From assembly GCA_036001225.1 (NCBI GenBank), contig DASYUM010000139.1, positions 1 through 22,300 on the forward strand: a DNA stretch of 22,300 nt, in the 5' to 3' direction. A model generated the notes under the pieces. The model made no database searches. It was given only the letters and a program-made list of their open reading frames with translations, and was not told where the DNA came from. Source of the stretch: DASYUM01 sp036001225. GTDB lineage: Bacteria; Methylomirabilota; Methylomirabilia; Rokubacteriales; DASRDR01. Numbering within the stretch: position 1 is the first letter of the stretch; the number at the start of each line of letters is the position of its first letter. Of this stretch, positions 7,080-14,247 are shown piece after piece. A program made the position numbers and the translations under genes.

Positions 7080-8383
7080 TTCGTCATTTCACCGTGGCGG
7101 CCCTGGGCGTGGACGGCATCATCGCCGCCCTGGCGCGGCCCCATGGTCGCCTCTCGCGAGACCTGGTCGAGAGCGTCCAGGAAATCATGGACGCGGTCCG
7201 CCGACACGGCGACGCCGCCCTCCTGGACTTCACCAAGCGACTGGACGGCGTGGAGCTGAGCGCCGACGAGCTCGCCGTTTCCGACGCCGAGTGGGCGGCC
7301 GCCGCGGTGCCCGATGACCTCAGCGCGGCCCTGGCCGAGGCGGCCCGGCGCATCGAGGCGTTCCACCGGCATCAGCTCCCGCGCTCGTGGTGGCTACGGG
7401 ACGAGCACGGCTCGCTCCTCGGCCAGCAGGTGACGCCGCTCGACCGGGTCGGCTGCTACGTCCCCGGTGGCACGGCGGCCTACCCGTCGACGGTCCTGAT
7501 GAACCTGATCCCGGCGCGCGTGGCGGGCGTCCGCGAGCTGGTGATCGTCTCGCCGCCGGGTCCCGCCGGGCGGCTCCCGGCTGCGGTGCTGGTGGCAGCT
7601 CGGCTCGGCGGCGCCACCGAGGCCTACAAGGTCGGCGGGGCCCAGGCGATCGCGGCCCTCGCCTACGGGACCGCCACCATCCGACGGGTGGACAAAATCG
7701 TCGGTCCCGGCAACACCTATGTGACGATGGCCAAGCGTCTCGCGTTCGGCGAGGTCGGGATCGATCTCCTGGCCGGGCCGAGCGAGGTGGTGGTGGTGGC
7801 CGACCGGACCGCCGAGCCGCGCCATGTCGCGGCTGACCTCCTGGCCCAGGCCGAGCACGACCCGATGGCCCGCGCGGTGTGCCTGACGGACCAGCCGGCG
7901 CTGGCCGAGGCGGTGGCGGCGGAGGTCGCCCGGCAGTGCTCGCGCCTCCCCCGCGCCGCGATCGCCGAGCGGGCGATCCGCGACCACGGTGCCGTGGTCG
8001 TGACCCGTGACCTCGCAGAAGCGGTGGAGATCGCGAACCGGCTGGCGCCCGAGCATCTCGAGCTGTGCGTGGCCGATCCGTTCGCCTGGCTCTCTTGGGT
8101 CCGTCATGCGGGCGCCATCTTCCTCGGCCCCCACACGCCCGAGGTCGTGGGCGACTACTTGGCCGGGCCCAATCACGTGCTGCCGACCGGCGGCACTGCG
8201 CGCTTCGCCTCGGGGCTGTCGGTGGAAGAGTTCGTCAAGCGCTCGAGCCTGATCCACTATTCGCCGGCCGGGCTCCGGGCCGCCTGGCCGCACCTCGCGC
8301 GGCTGGCGGCCGCCGAGGGGCTCCAGGCCCACAGCGAGGCGGCGCGGTTACGGGTCGAGCCGCCGGCGACGGAGAGCGCATGA
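7076..8383 (+). CDS. hisD: Histidinol dehydrogenase
   Basis: Zinc enzyme that performs the last two oxidations, L-histidinol to L-histidine, with NAD. The 435-aa protein is full length. Family signatures in order: V-G-C-Y-V-P-G-G-T-A-A-Y-P-S, I-V-G-P-G-N-T-Y-V, D-L-L-A-G-P-S-E-V, the zinc ligands Gln258 and His261 in Q-A-E-H-D-P, the catalytic pair Glu326-His327 in A-P-E-H-L-E-L, and G-D-Y-L-A-G-P-N-H-V-L-P-T-G-G-T-A-R. Numbering is almost that of the E. coli enzyme. ATG at 7076 overlaps the hisG stop by 4 nt. In many operons hisC follows; here a 103-nt gap with a G/C repeat leads straight to hisB. Confidence 0.97.
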   Translation: MIRHFTVAALGVDGIIAALARPHGRLSRDLVESVQEIMDAVRRHGDAALLDFTKRLDGVELSADELAVSDAEWAAAAVPDDLSAALAEAARRIEAFHRHQLPRSWWLRDEHGSLLGQQVTPLDRVGCYVPGGTAAYPSTVLMNLIPARVAGVRELVIVSPPGPAGRLPAAVLVAARLGGATEAYKVGGAQAIAALAYGTATIRRVDKIVGPGNTYVTMAKRLAFGEVGIDLLAGPSEVVVVADRTAEPRHVAADLLAQAEHDPMARAVCLTDQPALAEAVAAEVARQCSRLPRAAIAERAIRDHGAVVVTRDLAEAVEIANRLAPEHLELCVADPFAWLSWVRHAGAIFLGPHTPEVVGDYLAGPNHVLPTGGTARFASGLSVEEFVKRSSLIHYSPAGLRAAWPHLARLAAAEGLQAHSEAARLRVEPPATESA

Positions 8384-8425
8384 GGACATCGTCTGGCCGC
8401 GACAGATGGAGATTGCTGCCGCCTC

Positions 8426-8478
8426 GCCCCCCCCTTCCCCTGGTGGGTGGGGAGGGGGGTAGGCGGGTGGCGGGAGGA
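8426..8478. repeat. G/C palindromic element, copy C, between hisD and hisB
   Basis: CCCCCC-T-TCCCC (8429-8440) pairs with GGGGAGGGGGG (8449-8459), leaving one bulged T and an 8-nt loop. G runs continue to GGGAGG (8472-8477), which is the apparent ribosome binding site of hisB. Four G runs with short loops satisfy a G-quadruplex pattern. The element matches copy A before murA closely: both read C-run, TTCCCC, C or T, GGTGGGTGGGG, then G runs and GGGAGGA. The remainder of the gap (8384-8425) shows nothing recognisable. Confidence 0.7.
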
Positions 8479-8486
8479 TTGGACTG

Positions 8487-9170
8487 ATGGGACGGCGACG
8501 ACGGCGGGGCGGCCGAGGCCCGGGAGGACCACCCCGCAGCGGCGGGGGTGGGGGGAACGGCGGCCTGCCGGGGACCCCGGCGGTCGGGCGGGTCGCCCGC
8601 ATCGAGCGGAAGACCCGGGAGACGGAGATCCTCCTTCAGCTCAACGTGGACGGCACCGGCGAAGCCTCGGCCGAGACGACGATCCCGTTCCTGAACCACA
8701 TGCTCGAGGCGATGGGCAAGCACGGACTCCTCGATCTCAAGGTGGACGCCCGCGGCGACACCGAAGTGGACCTCCACCATACCGTCGAAGACGTGGGGAT
8801 CTGCCTCGGCAAGGCCTTCCACGAGGCTCTCGGCGAGAAGCGCGGCATCGTGCGATTCGGGACCGCCTACGTCCCCATGGACGAGGCGCTGGCCTCGGTG
8901 CACGTGGACATCTCGATGCGGCCGTACCTCTCCTTCAACGTCCCGCTGACCAAGACCAAGGTCGGGACCTTCGACCTCGACCTCCTCCAGGACTTCTTCC
9001 GAGCCTTCGCGATGAACGCGATGGTCAACGTGCACGTGAACCTCCATTACGGCGAGAACCTCCATCACATCTCGGAGGCGATCTTCAAGGCGTTCGGGCG
9101 CGCGCTGGGCGAGGCCTCGCGACTCAACCCGCGCATCACGGGCGTGCCCTCCACGAAGGGATCGCTGTGA
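8487..9170 (+). CDS. hisB: Imidazoleglycerol-phosphate dehydratase (monofunctional HisB)
   Basis: Manganese-dependent dehydration of imidazole glycerol phosphate to imidazole acetol phosphate. The family domain begins near residue 35 (R-V-A-R-I-E-R-K-T-x-E-T) and has the metal-binding H-H-T-V-E-D and H-H-I-S-E-A-x-F-K-A-F motifs plus F-L-N-H-M-L. There is no N-terminal phosphatase domain, so histidinol-phosphate phosphatase must be supplied elsewhere. The first ~33 residues are Arg/Gly/Pro-rich (MGRRRRRGGRGPGGPPRSGG and so on) and unlike the family. ATG at 8487 is nevertheless preferred: GGGAGG sits 9 nt upstream and no other ATG, GTG or TTG occurs before the conserved domain. Length 227 aa against about 195-200 for usual monofunctional HisB. 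Confidence 0.95.
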   Translation: MGRRRRRGGRGPGGPPRSGGGGGNGGLPGTPAVGRVARIERKTRETEILLQLNVDGTGEASAETTIPFLNHMLEAMGKHGLLDLKVDARGDTEVDLHHTVEDVGICLGKAFHEALGEKRGIVRFGTAYVPMDEALASVHVDISMRPYLSFNVPLTKTKVGTFDLDLLQDFFRAFAMNAMVNVHVNLHYGENLHHISEAIFKAFGRALGEASRLNPRITGVPSTKGSL

Positions 9171-9246
9171 CCCAGCCCCCGCCCCGGGTGGCGCGGCGGA
9201 CGGGTGCCCAGGGGCTGTTCGCCGCGACAGGACCCGGGGCGGCGTG

Positions 9247-9882
9247 ATGATCGCCATCGTGGACTACGGGCGGGGAAACCTGGGCAGCGTGCAGAAGGCG
9301 TTGGCCCGGGTCGCTGCCGACGTCGTCATCACCGATGACCGAGCGACCGTGGAGCGCGCCCGCGCCTTGGTCGTGCCGGGCGACGGGGCGTTCGCCGACG
9401 CCATGCAGAGCCTCGAGCGCCTGGGGCTGGCGGAGCCGATCCGCGCCCACATCGCGGCCGGCCGACCCTACCTCGGCATCTGCCTCGGCTACCAGCTCCT
9501 CTTCACCGAGAGCGAGGAATTCGGCCACGCCAAGGGCCTCGACGTCCTCCCCGGTGTGGTGCGGCGCTTCCCGGTCGGCCTCAAGGTCCCCCACATGGGC
9601 TGGAATCAGCTCCGCTTCGCGCCCGGCGAGCTGCCGATGCTGGCCGGGGTGCCCGACGGGGCCTACGTCTACTTCGTCCACTCCTACTACCCGGAGCCGG
9701 CCGACCTCGCTGCCTGCGCCTTCGCCACCTGCGAGTACGGGGTGCGCTTCCCGGCGCTCCTCGCTCGCGGCGCCCTCTACGGAACCCAGTTCCACCCCGA
9801 GAAGAGCCAGGGCTGGGGCCTGCGGCTCCTGGAGAACTTCGCCCGTCTGGCCGGCCTGATCGCCGAGGACGCCCGGCCGTGA
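9247..9882 (+). CDS. hisH: Imidazole glycerol phosphate synthase, glutaminase subunit HisH
   Basis: Class I glutamine amidotransferase that releases ammonia and channels it to HisF. The 211-aa protein has I-V-D-Y-G-R-G-N-L-G at its start, the nucleophile Cys79 in G-I-C-L-G-Y-Q, and His183 and Glu185 in G-T-Q-F-H-P-E-K-S-Q, completing the triad. Tyr after G-I-C-L-G replaces the more usual Met and should be harmless. ATG at 9247 is preferred; GTG at 9244 directly before it would add one residue. The 76-nt gap after hisB shows no signal that I recognise. HisA starts on the last base of the stop codon (TGATG). HisF is encoded two genes downstream. Confidence 0.96.
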   Translation: MIAIVDYGRGNLGSVQKALARVAADVVITDDRATVERARALVVPGDGAFADAMQSLERLGLAEPIRAHIAAGRPYLGICLGYQLLFTESEEFGHAKGLDVLPGVVRRFPVGLKVPHMGWNQLRFAPGELPMLAGVPDGAYVYFVHSYYPEPADLAACAFATCEYGVRFPALLARGALYGTQFHPEKSQGWGLRLLENFARLAGLIAEDARP

Positions 9883-10601
9883 TGGTCATTCCGGCCATCG
9901 ACCTCCAGGGCGGCCGCTGCGTGCGGTTGGTCGAAGGCCGCGCGGACACCGCGACCGTCTTCGGTGACGATCCGGTGGCGTGGGCCCGGCGCTGGGTCGC
10001 CGAGGGGGCGTCGCGCCTCCACGTCGTGGATCTCGATGGCGCCTTCGCCGGCGGGCCCCGCCACGCGCTCGTGGTCGGCGCCCTGGTAGCGGCGGCGGCC
10101 CCGGTCCCGGTCGAGGTCGGCGGTGGCCTCCGCGACCTCGCCGCCGTCGAGGCCGCGCTCGCGACCGGCGCCCGCTGGGCCATCCTGGGCACGGCCGCCG
10201 CGCTGGATCCGGCGCTCCTCGAGGCCGCCTGCGTGCGCTGGCCGGGCCGCATCCTGGTCGGCGTCGACGCCGCCGACGGTCAGGTGGCGGTGGAGGGCTG
10301 GACACGCCGCGTCCCCTTGACGGCGCTCGACCTGGTGCGCCGCGTCGCCGTGGCCGGCGCCGCCGGCGTCATCTACACCGACGTCCACCGGGACGGAACC
10401 GGCCGCGGGCCGAACCTCGAGGCGACGGCGGCGCTCGCCGCGGGGGCGGGGCTTCCGGTCATCGCCTCCGGCGGCATCGCCGAGGTGGCCGACCTCCTTC
10501 GGCTGGCCGCGATCCCCGGCGTCGTCGGGGCGATCGTCGGGCGCGCCCTCTATACTGGCGCCGTGGATCTGCGGACGGCGCTGGCCGCCGTGCCGGCCTG
10601 A
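9882..10601 (+). CDS. hisA: ProFAR isomerase HisA
   Basis: Beta/alpha-barrel isomerase that converts ProFAR to PRFAR, the substrate of HisHF. The N-terminus MVIPAIDLQGGRCVRL has the catalytic aspartate in P-A-I-D-L; the second acid is in V-G-V-D-A-A-D-G. Phosphate-binding loops are visible as V-G-G-G-L-R and A-S-G-G-I-A. Length 239 aa is typical. ATG at 9882 shares one base with the hisH stop; a GTG at 9879 would add one residue and cannot be excluded. It shares its half-barrel ancestry with HisF, 13 nt downstream. Confidence 0.96.
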   Translation: MVIPAIDLQGGRCVRLVEGRADTATVFGDDPVAWARRWVAEGASRLHVVDLDGAFAGGPRHALVVGALVAAAAPVPVEVGGGLRDLAAVEAALATGARWAILGTAAALDPALLEAACVRWPGRILVGVDAADGQVAVEGWTRRVPLTALDLVRRVAVAGAAGVIYTDVHRDGTGRGPNLEATAALAAGAGLPVIASGGIAEVADLLRLAAIPGVVGAIVGRALYTGAVDLRTALAAVPA

Positions 10602-10614
10602 CCGAGCGTCGCCC

Positions 10615-11385
10615 ATGCTCGCCAAGCGCGTCATCCCCTGTCTCGACGTGAAGGACGGCCGGGTGGTCAAGGGCGTGCGCTTCGTGGATCTCGCCGACGC
10701 CGGCGACCCGGTGGCGGCGGCCGTCGCCTACGACCGCCAGGGCGCCGACGAGCTGGTGTTCCTCGATATCACGGCCTCCCACGAGGGCCGCGCGATCATG
10801 CTCGACGTCGTGCGGCGCGCCGCCGATGCGATCTATATGCCGCTGACGGTCGGCGGCGGCATCGCTTCGCTCGACGACGTGCGCACGCTCCTCCGGGCGG
10901 GCGCCGACAAGGTGTCGCTCAATACCGCGGCCGTCGCCCGCCCGGCCCTCATCCCGGAGGCGGCCGAGCGGTTCGGCAGCCAGTGCATCGTGGTGGCGAT
11001 CGACGCCCGGCGCCAGAACGGTCGCTTCGAGGTCTACACCCACGGCGGCCGCCGGCCGACCGGCCGCGACGCGGTAGCGTGGGCGGGGGAGGCGGCGGCC
11101 CTCGGTGCCGGCGAGATCCTGCTCACGAGCATGGATCGCGACGGCACCCGCGACGGCTACGATCTCGAGCTCACCGCGGCGGTCGCCGACGCCGTCCCCG
11201 TCCCCGTCATCGCCTCGGGCGGCGTCGGCACCCTCGCCCACCTCTACGAGGGCCTCACCGCGGGCCGCGCCGACGCCGCGCTGGCGGCCTCCATCTTCCA
11301 CTTCGGCCAGCACTCCATCGCGGAGGCGAAAGCCTATCTCCGGCAACGCGGGGTGCCGGTGCGCCTCGAGGAGACGCCCGCGTGA
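10615..11385 (+). CDS. hisF: Imidazole glycerol phosphate synthase, cyclase subunit HisF
   Basis: Uses ammonia from HisH to turn PRFAR into imidazole glycerol phosphate and AICAR. A complete 256-aa beta/alpha barrel beginning MLAKRVIPCLDVKDGRVVKG, with catalytic Asp11 and Asp130 (in V-A-I-D-A), phosphate loops V-G-G-G-I and A-S-G-G-V-G, and the characteristic T-S-M-D-R-D-G-T. Both catalytic aspartates sit at their usual family positions. ATG at 10615. The stop overlaps the GTG of hisI (GTGA). Confidence 0.97.
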   Translation: MLAKRVIPCLDVKDGRVVKGVRFVDLADAGDPVAAAVAYDRQGADELVFLDITASHEGRAIMLDVVRRAADAIYMPLTVGGGIASLDDVRTLLRAGADKVSLNTAAVARPALIPEAAERFGSQCIVVAIDARRQNGRFEVYTHGGRRPTGRDAVAWAGEAAALGAGEILLTSMDRDGTRDGYDLELTAAVADAVPVPVIASGGVGTLAHLYEGLTAGRADAALAASIFHFGQHSIAEAKAYLRQRGVPVRLEETPA

Positions 11386-12032
11386 CCGAGCCGGCCGCGC
11401 TGGCCTTCGACGACCACGGGCTGATCCCCACCGTTGTCCAGGAGGCGGCGACCGGCGAGGTCCTCATGGTCGCCTGGATGGACGCGGAGGCGCTCCGAAA
11501 GACCCTGGAGACCCGCCGGGCCCACTTCTGGTCGCGCTCCCGCCAGGCGCGGTGGGAGAAGGGGGCGACGTCCGGACATCGCCAGCACGTCGAGGCGGTC
11601 TACACCGACTGCGACCGGGACGCGCTGCTCCTCCTCGTGCACCAGGAAGGCGTGGCCTGCCACACCGGGAGCCGCACCTGCTTCTTCACGCGCCTCGATG
11701 CGCCGGGAGGAGCGCCGGCGAGCTGGGAGGCGAGCGGCGGGATCCTCGATGCCGTCGAGCGGGTGATCCAGTCGCGCAAGGTGGAGCCTCGCCCCGGCTC
11801 CTACGTCGCCGGCCTCCTCGCCAAGGGGGAGCCGGCGATCCTCAAGAAGATCGGCGAGGAAGCCGCCGAGGTCATCGTGGCCGCGTCGGCCGAGACGGCG
11901 GCCCGCCTGGTGGCCGAGGTGGCCGACCTCTGGTTCCACACGCTGGTCCTCCTCGGCTCGCGTGGCATCCCGCTGCGGGAGGTCTTCGCCGAGCTGGGGC
12001 GGCGGCATGCCCCCGGGCCCCCGGGAGGCTGA
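11382..12032 (+). CDS. hisI: Bifunctional phosphoribosyl-AMP cyclohydrolase / phosphoribosyl-ATP pyrophosphatase
   Basis: Steps 2 and 3 of histidine synthesis on one 216-aa chain (HisIE). The N-terminal cyclohydrolase (about 1-108) has F-W-S-R-S-R-Q-x-x-W-x-K-G-A-T-S-G-H, the metal-binding D76-C-D-x-D80 and Cys93 and Cys100 in A-C-H-T-G-x-R-T-C. The C-terminal pyrophosphatase (about 120-205) is a MazG-like helical domain with G-S-Y-V-A-G-L-L, K-K-I-G-E-E-A-A-E-V. In many bacteria these are two genes. GTG at 11382 overlaps the hisF stop by 4 nt. This is the last recognisable histidine gene of the cluster; the next gene starts 24 nt on and may be co-transcribed. Confidence 0.96.
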   Translation: MTEPAALAFDDHGLIPTVVQEAATGEVLMVAWMDAEALRKTLETRRAHFWSRSRQARWEKGATSGHRQHVEAVYTDCDRDALLLLVHQEGVACHTGSRTCFFTRLDAPGGAPASWEASGGILDAVERVIQSRKVEPRPGSYVAGLLAKGEPAILKKIGEEAAEVIVAASAETAARLVAEVADLWFHTLVLLGSRGIPLREVFAELGRRHAPGPPGG

Positions 12033-12056
12033 TCCCTGCGCCGGGGGGGATGGCTC

Positions 12057-12551
12057 ATGACGATCGCCACCGTCGCGGGAGTGCTCGCCGGATGCGCGGC
12101 CGGGCCGACCCGGCCCGAAGGCGGCGCCGTGGCGCTGACCGGGAAGGGCTATCGCGTGGTGGCGCCGCCGGGTTGGGTGCCGGTGGAGGGGAAGGCGGAC
12201 GTGGCGCTCCGTCATCCCGCGCATCAGGCGGGGTTGATGGCCCACGCGACCTGTGAAGGAAAGGCGCCCCGCCGGACGCTGCCCGTGCTCGCCCGGCATC
12301 TCCGCTTCGGGCTGCGCGACGTGCGCGACCTCGACGAGGCGGCGGTGCAGGTGGCCGGCCAGCCCGGGGTACGCAGCCGGTTCACGGCCCGTCTCGACGG
12401 CGTGCCGGTGGCGGTCGGGGCGGTGACCCTCCAGGCCCGCGGCTGCGTGTACGACCTGGTGGTGGTGGCGCCGCCCGATCAGCTGGCGGCGGTGGCCGAG
12501 GACTTCGAGCGATTCGCCGCCAGCTTCGCGCTGACGGAGTCCAGGCCGTGA
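12057..12551 (+). CDS. Putative small lipoprotein of unknown function upstream of mlaE
   Basis: I do not recognise a precise family. The 164-aa product has a short hydrophobic N-terminus with a lipobox V-L-A-G-C at Cys13, suggesting a lipid-anchored periplasmic protein, although the stretch before it carries no positive charge. The rest is one compact domain opening K-G-Y-R-V-V-A-P-P-G-W, a pattern seen in Mog1/PsbP/DcrB-like folds, and ending E-D-F-E-R-F-A-A-S-F; the fold is a guess. An in-frame stop at 12030 leaves ATG 12057 as the best start, with GGGGGGA 6 nt upstream. The stop overlaps the mlaE GTG by 4 nt, so it is translated together with the lipid transporter and may serve it. Confidence 0.78.
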   Translation: MTIATVAGVLAGCAAGPTRPEGGAVALTGKGYRVVAPPGWVPVEGKADVALRHPAHQAGLMAHATCEGKAPRRTLPVLARHLRFGLRDVRDLDEAAVQVAGQPGVRSRFTARLDGVPVAVGAVTLQARGCVYDLVVVAPPDQLAAVAEDFERFAASFALTESRP

Positions 12552-13324
12552 CCGACGCCTGGACCGCCGTCGGGACGCGCGGCCGCCGGATCGCGGCCTA
12601 CTACGGGGGACTCGGGCTCCTGACCTGGGAGGTCGTCCGCAACGCGTGGCTTCCGCGCCGGTACGTGCACCTGGTGGTGACCGGCTTCGACGATATCGGG
12701 GTCCGCTCGCTCATGGTCGCCGGCACGGCTGCCGTGTTCACCGGCATGGTGTTCGCCCTCCAGTCCGCCCACTACCTCGCCCGCTTCGGCGCCGACCTCT
12801 ACGTCGGGCCGCTGGTCGCCCTCTCCATCGTGCGGGAGCTGGGACCGGTGCTGACCGCGATCCTGGTCGGCGGCAAGGTGGCGTCGGGTATCACCGCCGA
12901 GCTGGGCTCGATGAAGGTGACCGAGCAGATCGACGCCCTGCGGGCGATCGGGGTCAACTACATCAAACGCCTGATCGTGCCCCGGGTGTGGGCGGCGCTG
13001 CTGGTCTTCCCGCTCCTCACCGCGCTGGCCGACTTCATCGGGCTGGTGGGGGGAATGTTCATCGCGGTCTACGAGCGCCAGATCGACATCTACCTCTACT
13101 GGAACACGATCTTCTACTGGGTGGTGATCCGCGACCTCCTCACCGGGATCGGGAAGAGCTTCTTCTTCGGCGTCATCGTGACGCTCATCGGCTGCTACAA
13201 CGGGCTCGACATGACCGGCGGCACCGAGGGGCTGGGCCGGGCGACCACGGCTACCGTGGTCCAGGTCTCGATCGCGGTCATCATCGCGGACTTCTTCCTG
13301 ACCAAGATCTTCCTGCTCCTGTGA
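12548..13324 (+). CDS. mlaE: MlaE-type lipid ABC transporter permease
   Basis: Inner-membrane permease of the MCE/Mla phospholipid transport system linking inner and outer membranes. The 258-aa protein has an amphipathic N-terminal segment and about five hydrophobic membrane segments. The MlaE signature runs from V-R-E-L-G-P-V-L-T-A through G-G-K-V-A-S-G-I-T-A-E-L-G-S-M to V-T-E-Q-I-D-A-L-R-A-I-G, the region that contacts the ATPase. The direction of transport cannot be read from sequence. GTG at 12548 overlaps the putative lipoprotein gene; mlaF starts 3 nt after the stop. Confidence 0.94.
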   Translation: MTDAWTAVGTRGRRIAAYYGGLGLLTWEVVRNAWLPRRYVHLVVTGFDDIGVRSLMVAGTAAVFTGMVFALQSAHYLARFGADLYVGPLVALSIVRELGPVLTAILVGGKVASGITAELGSMKVTEQIDALRAIGVNYIKRLIVPRVWAALLVFPLLTALADFIGLVGGMFIAVYERQIDIYLYWNTIFYWVVIRDLLTGIGKSFFFGVIVTLIGCYNGLDMTGGTEGLGRATTATVVQVSIAVIIADFFLTKIFLLL

Positions 13325-13327
13325 GCG

Positions 13328-14074
13328 ATGGGTGAGGTCGCGGTCCGCCTGGACGGGGTGTGGAAGTCGTTCGACGGCCAGGTCGTCCTCCGCGGCCTCG
13401 ACCTCGAGGTGCCGCGCGGGACGACGCTGGCGGTCATGGGGGCCAGCGGCTCCGGCAAGACCGTGCTGCTGCGGTTGACGGCCGGGCTCATCAAGCCGGA
13501 CCAGGGGCGCATCGAGGTGCTCGGGGTGGAGACGACGCCGTTGCGGGAGGAGGCGCTCCTGCCCCTCCGGCGGCGGATGGGCTTCGTCTTTCAGGGGGCG
13601 GCGCTGTTCGACTCGCTCACCGTCTACGAGAATGTCGCTTATCCGCTCCGCGAGCACACTCAGCTCGCCGAGCCCGAGGTGGCCGACCGTGTCCACGCCA
13701 AGCTCGCGCTGGTCGGCCTCCGCGACATCGACCGGAAGCTCCCGGCCGAGCTGTCGGGCGGCATGAAGAAGCGCGTGGGGATCGCGCGCGCCCTGGCGCT
13801 CGATCCGGAGCTGGTCCTCTACGACGAGCCGACGGCGGGGCTCGATCCCACCAATGCCCGGCTCATCACCGAGCTGATCGAAGGCCTGCGAGCCCAGGGG
13901 GTGACCGAGACGTCGATGATCGTCACCCACGACCTCGAGTTCGCGCGCGTGATCTCCGACCGGATGGCCATCCTCATCGGGGGCCGCATTGCCCAGATTG
14001 GCCCCCCGGCCGAGATCTTCGCCTCCCGGCAGCACGACGTGCAGGCGTTCTTGGCCGGCCAGCTGAGTGCCTGA
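13328..14074 (+). CDS. mlaF: MlaF-type ABC transporter ATP-binding protein
   Basis: Cytoplasmic ATPase that drives the MlaE permease. The 248-aa protein has Walker A G38-ASGSGK-T45, a Q-loop in G-F-V-F-Q-G-A-A-L-F-D-S-L-T (typical of the Mla subfamily), the signature L-S-G-G-M-K-K-R-V, Walker B L-V-L-Y-D-E-P-T-A-G-L-D-P, and the switch His in I-V-T-H-D-L. K-K-R-V in the signature is characteristic of MCE-associated ATPases. ATG at 13328. It is separated from mlaD by 173 nt with a strong palindrome, unlike E. coli mlaFEDCB, where the genes abut. Confidence 0.95.
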   Translation: MGEVAVRLDGVWKSFDGQVVLRGLDLEVPRGTTLAVMGASGSGKTVLLRLTAGLIKPDQGRIEVLGVETTPLREEALLPLRRRMGFVFQGAALFDSLTVYENVAYPLREHTQLAEPEVADRVHAKLALVGLRDIDRKLPAELSGGMKKRVGIARALALDPELVLYDEPTAGLDPTNARLITELIEGLRAQGVTETSMIVTHDLEFARVISDRMAILIGGRIAQIGPPAEIFASRQHDVQAFLAGQLSA

Positions 14075-14119
14075 CATGGCGGGCCCAATTGACTTCGCCT
14101 GGCGTCGTCCTCGGTCGTC

Positions 14120-14158
14120 GGCGGGCCTCAACGTATGCGGCATACGCCTCGGCCCGCC
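14120..14158. repeat. Nested perfect palindrome between mlaF and mlaD
   Basis: Two inverted repeats share one centre (14139): GGCGGGCC (14120-14127) with GGCCCGCC (14151-14158), and CGTATG (14132-14137) with CATACG (14141-14146). The 4-nt spacers on the two sides are equal in length and the loop is CGG. It would fold into a long hairpin with one 4x4 internal loop. The AT-containing inner arms stand out in this G/C-rich DNA. Candidates are a dispersed extragenic palindrome, a regulator binding site or a 3'-end structure for the mlaF transcript. The rest of the 173-nt gap shows no clear promoter. Confidence 0.75.
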
Positions 14159-14247
14159 TCCTCCCTGCGTCCTAGCCATGCTCGTCACTTGGCCCCGCCA
14201 CTATCGCAACTCGGGCCTGAGCTCAAGCCGGTCAGAGGCCGCTTGAC

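Noticed and set aside
9171..9246. Short peptide or RNA gene in the hisB-hisH gap
   Set aside because: Only 76 nt of G/C-rich sequence with no ribosome binding site, conserved motif or clear hairpin.
12479..14188. A long open frame (569 codons) on the - strand opposite mlaE and mlaF
   Set aside because: High GC content makes long antisense frames common. The product is low-complexity, rich in Asp/His/Arg/Gly, has no recognisable domain, and lies opposite two certain genes.
14075..14247. Small + strand frames between mlaF and mlaD, such as one starting at 14135 and running into mlaD
   Set aside because: It is out of frame with mlaD, lacks a convincing ribosome binding site and has shadow-like composition; the palindrome is the only signal there.
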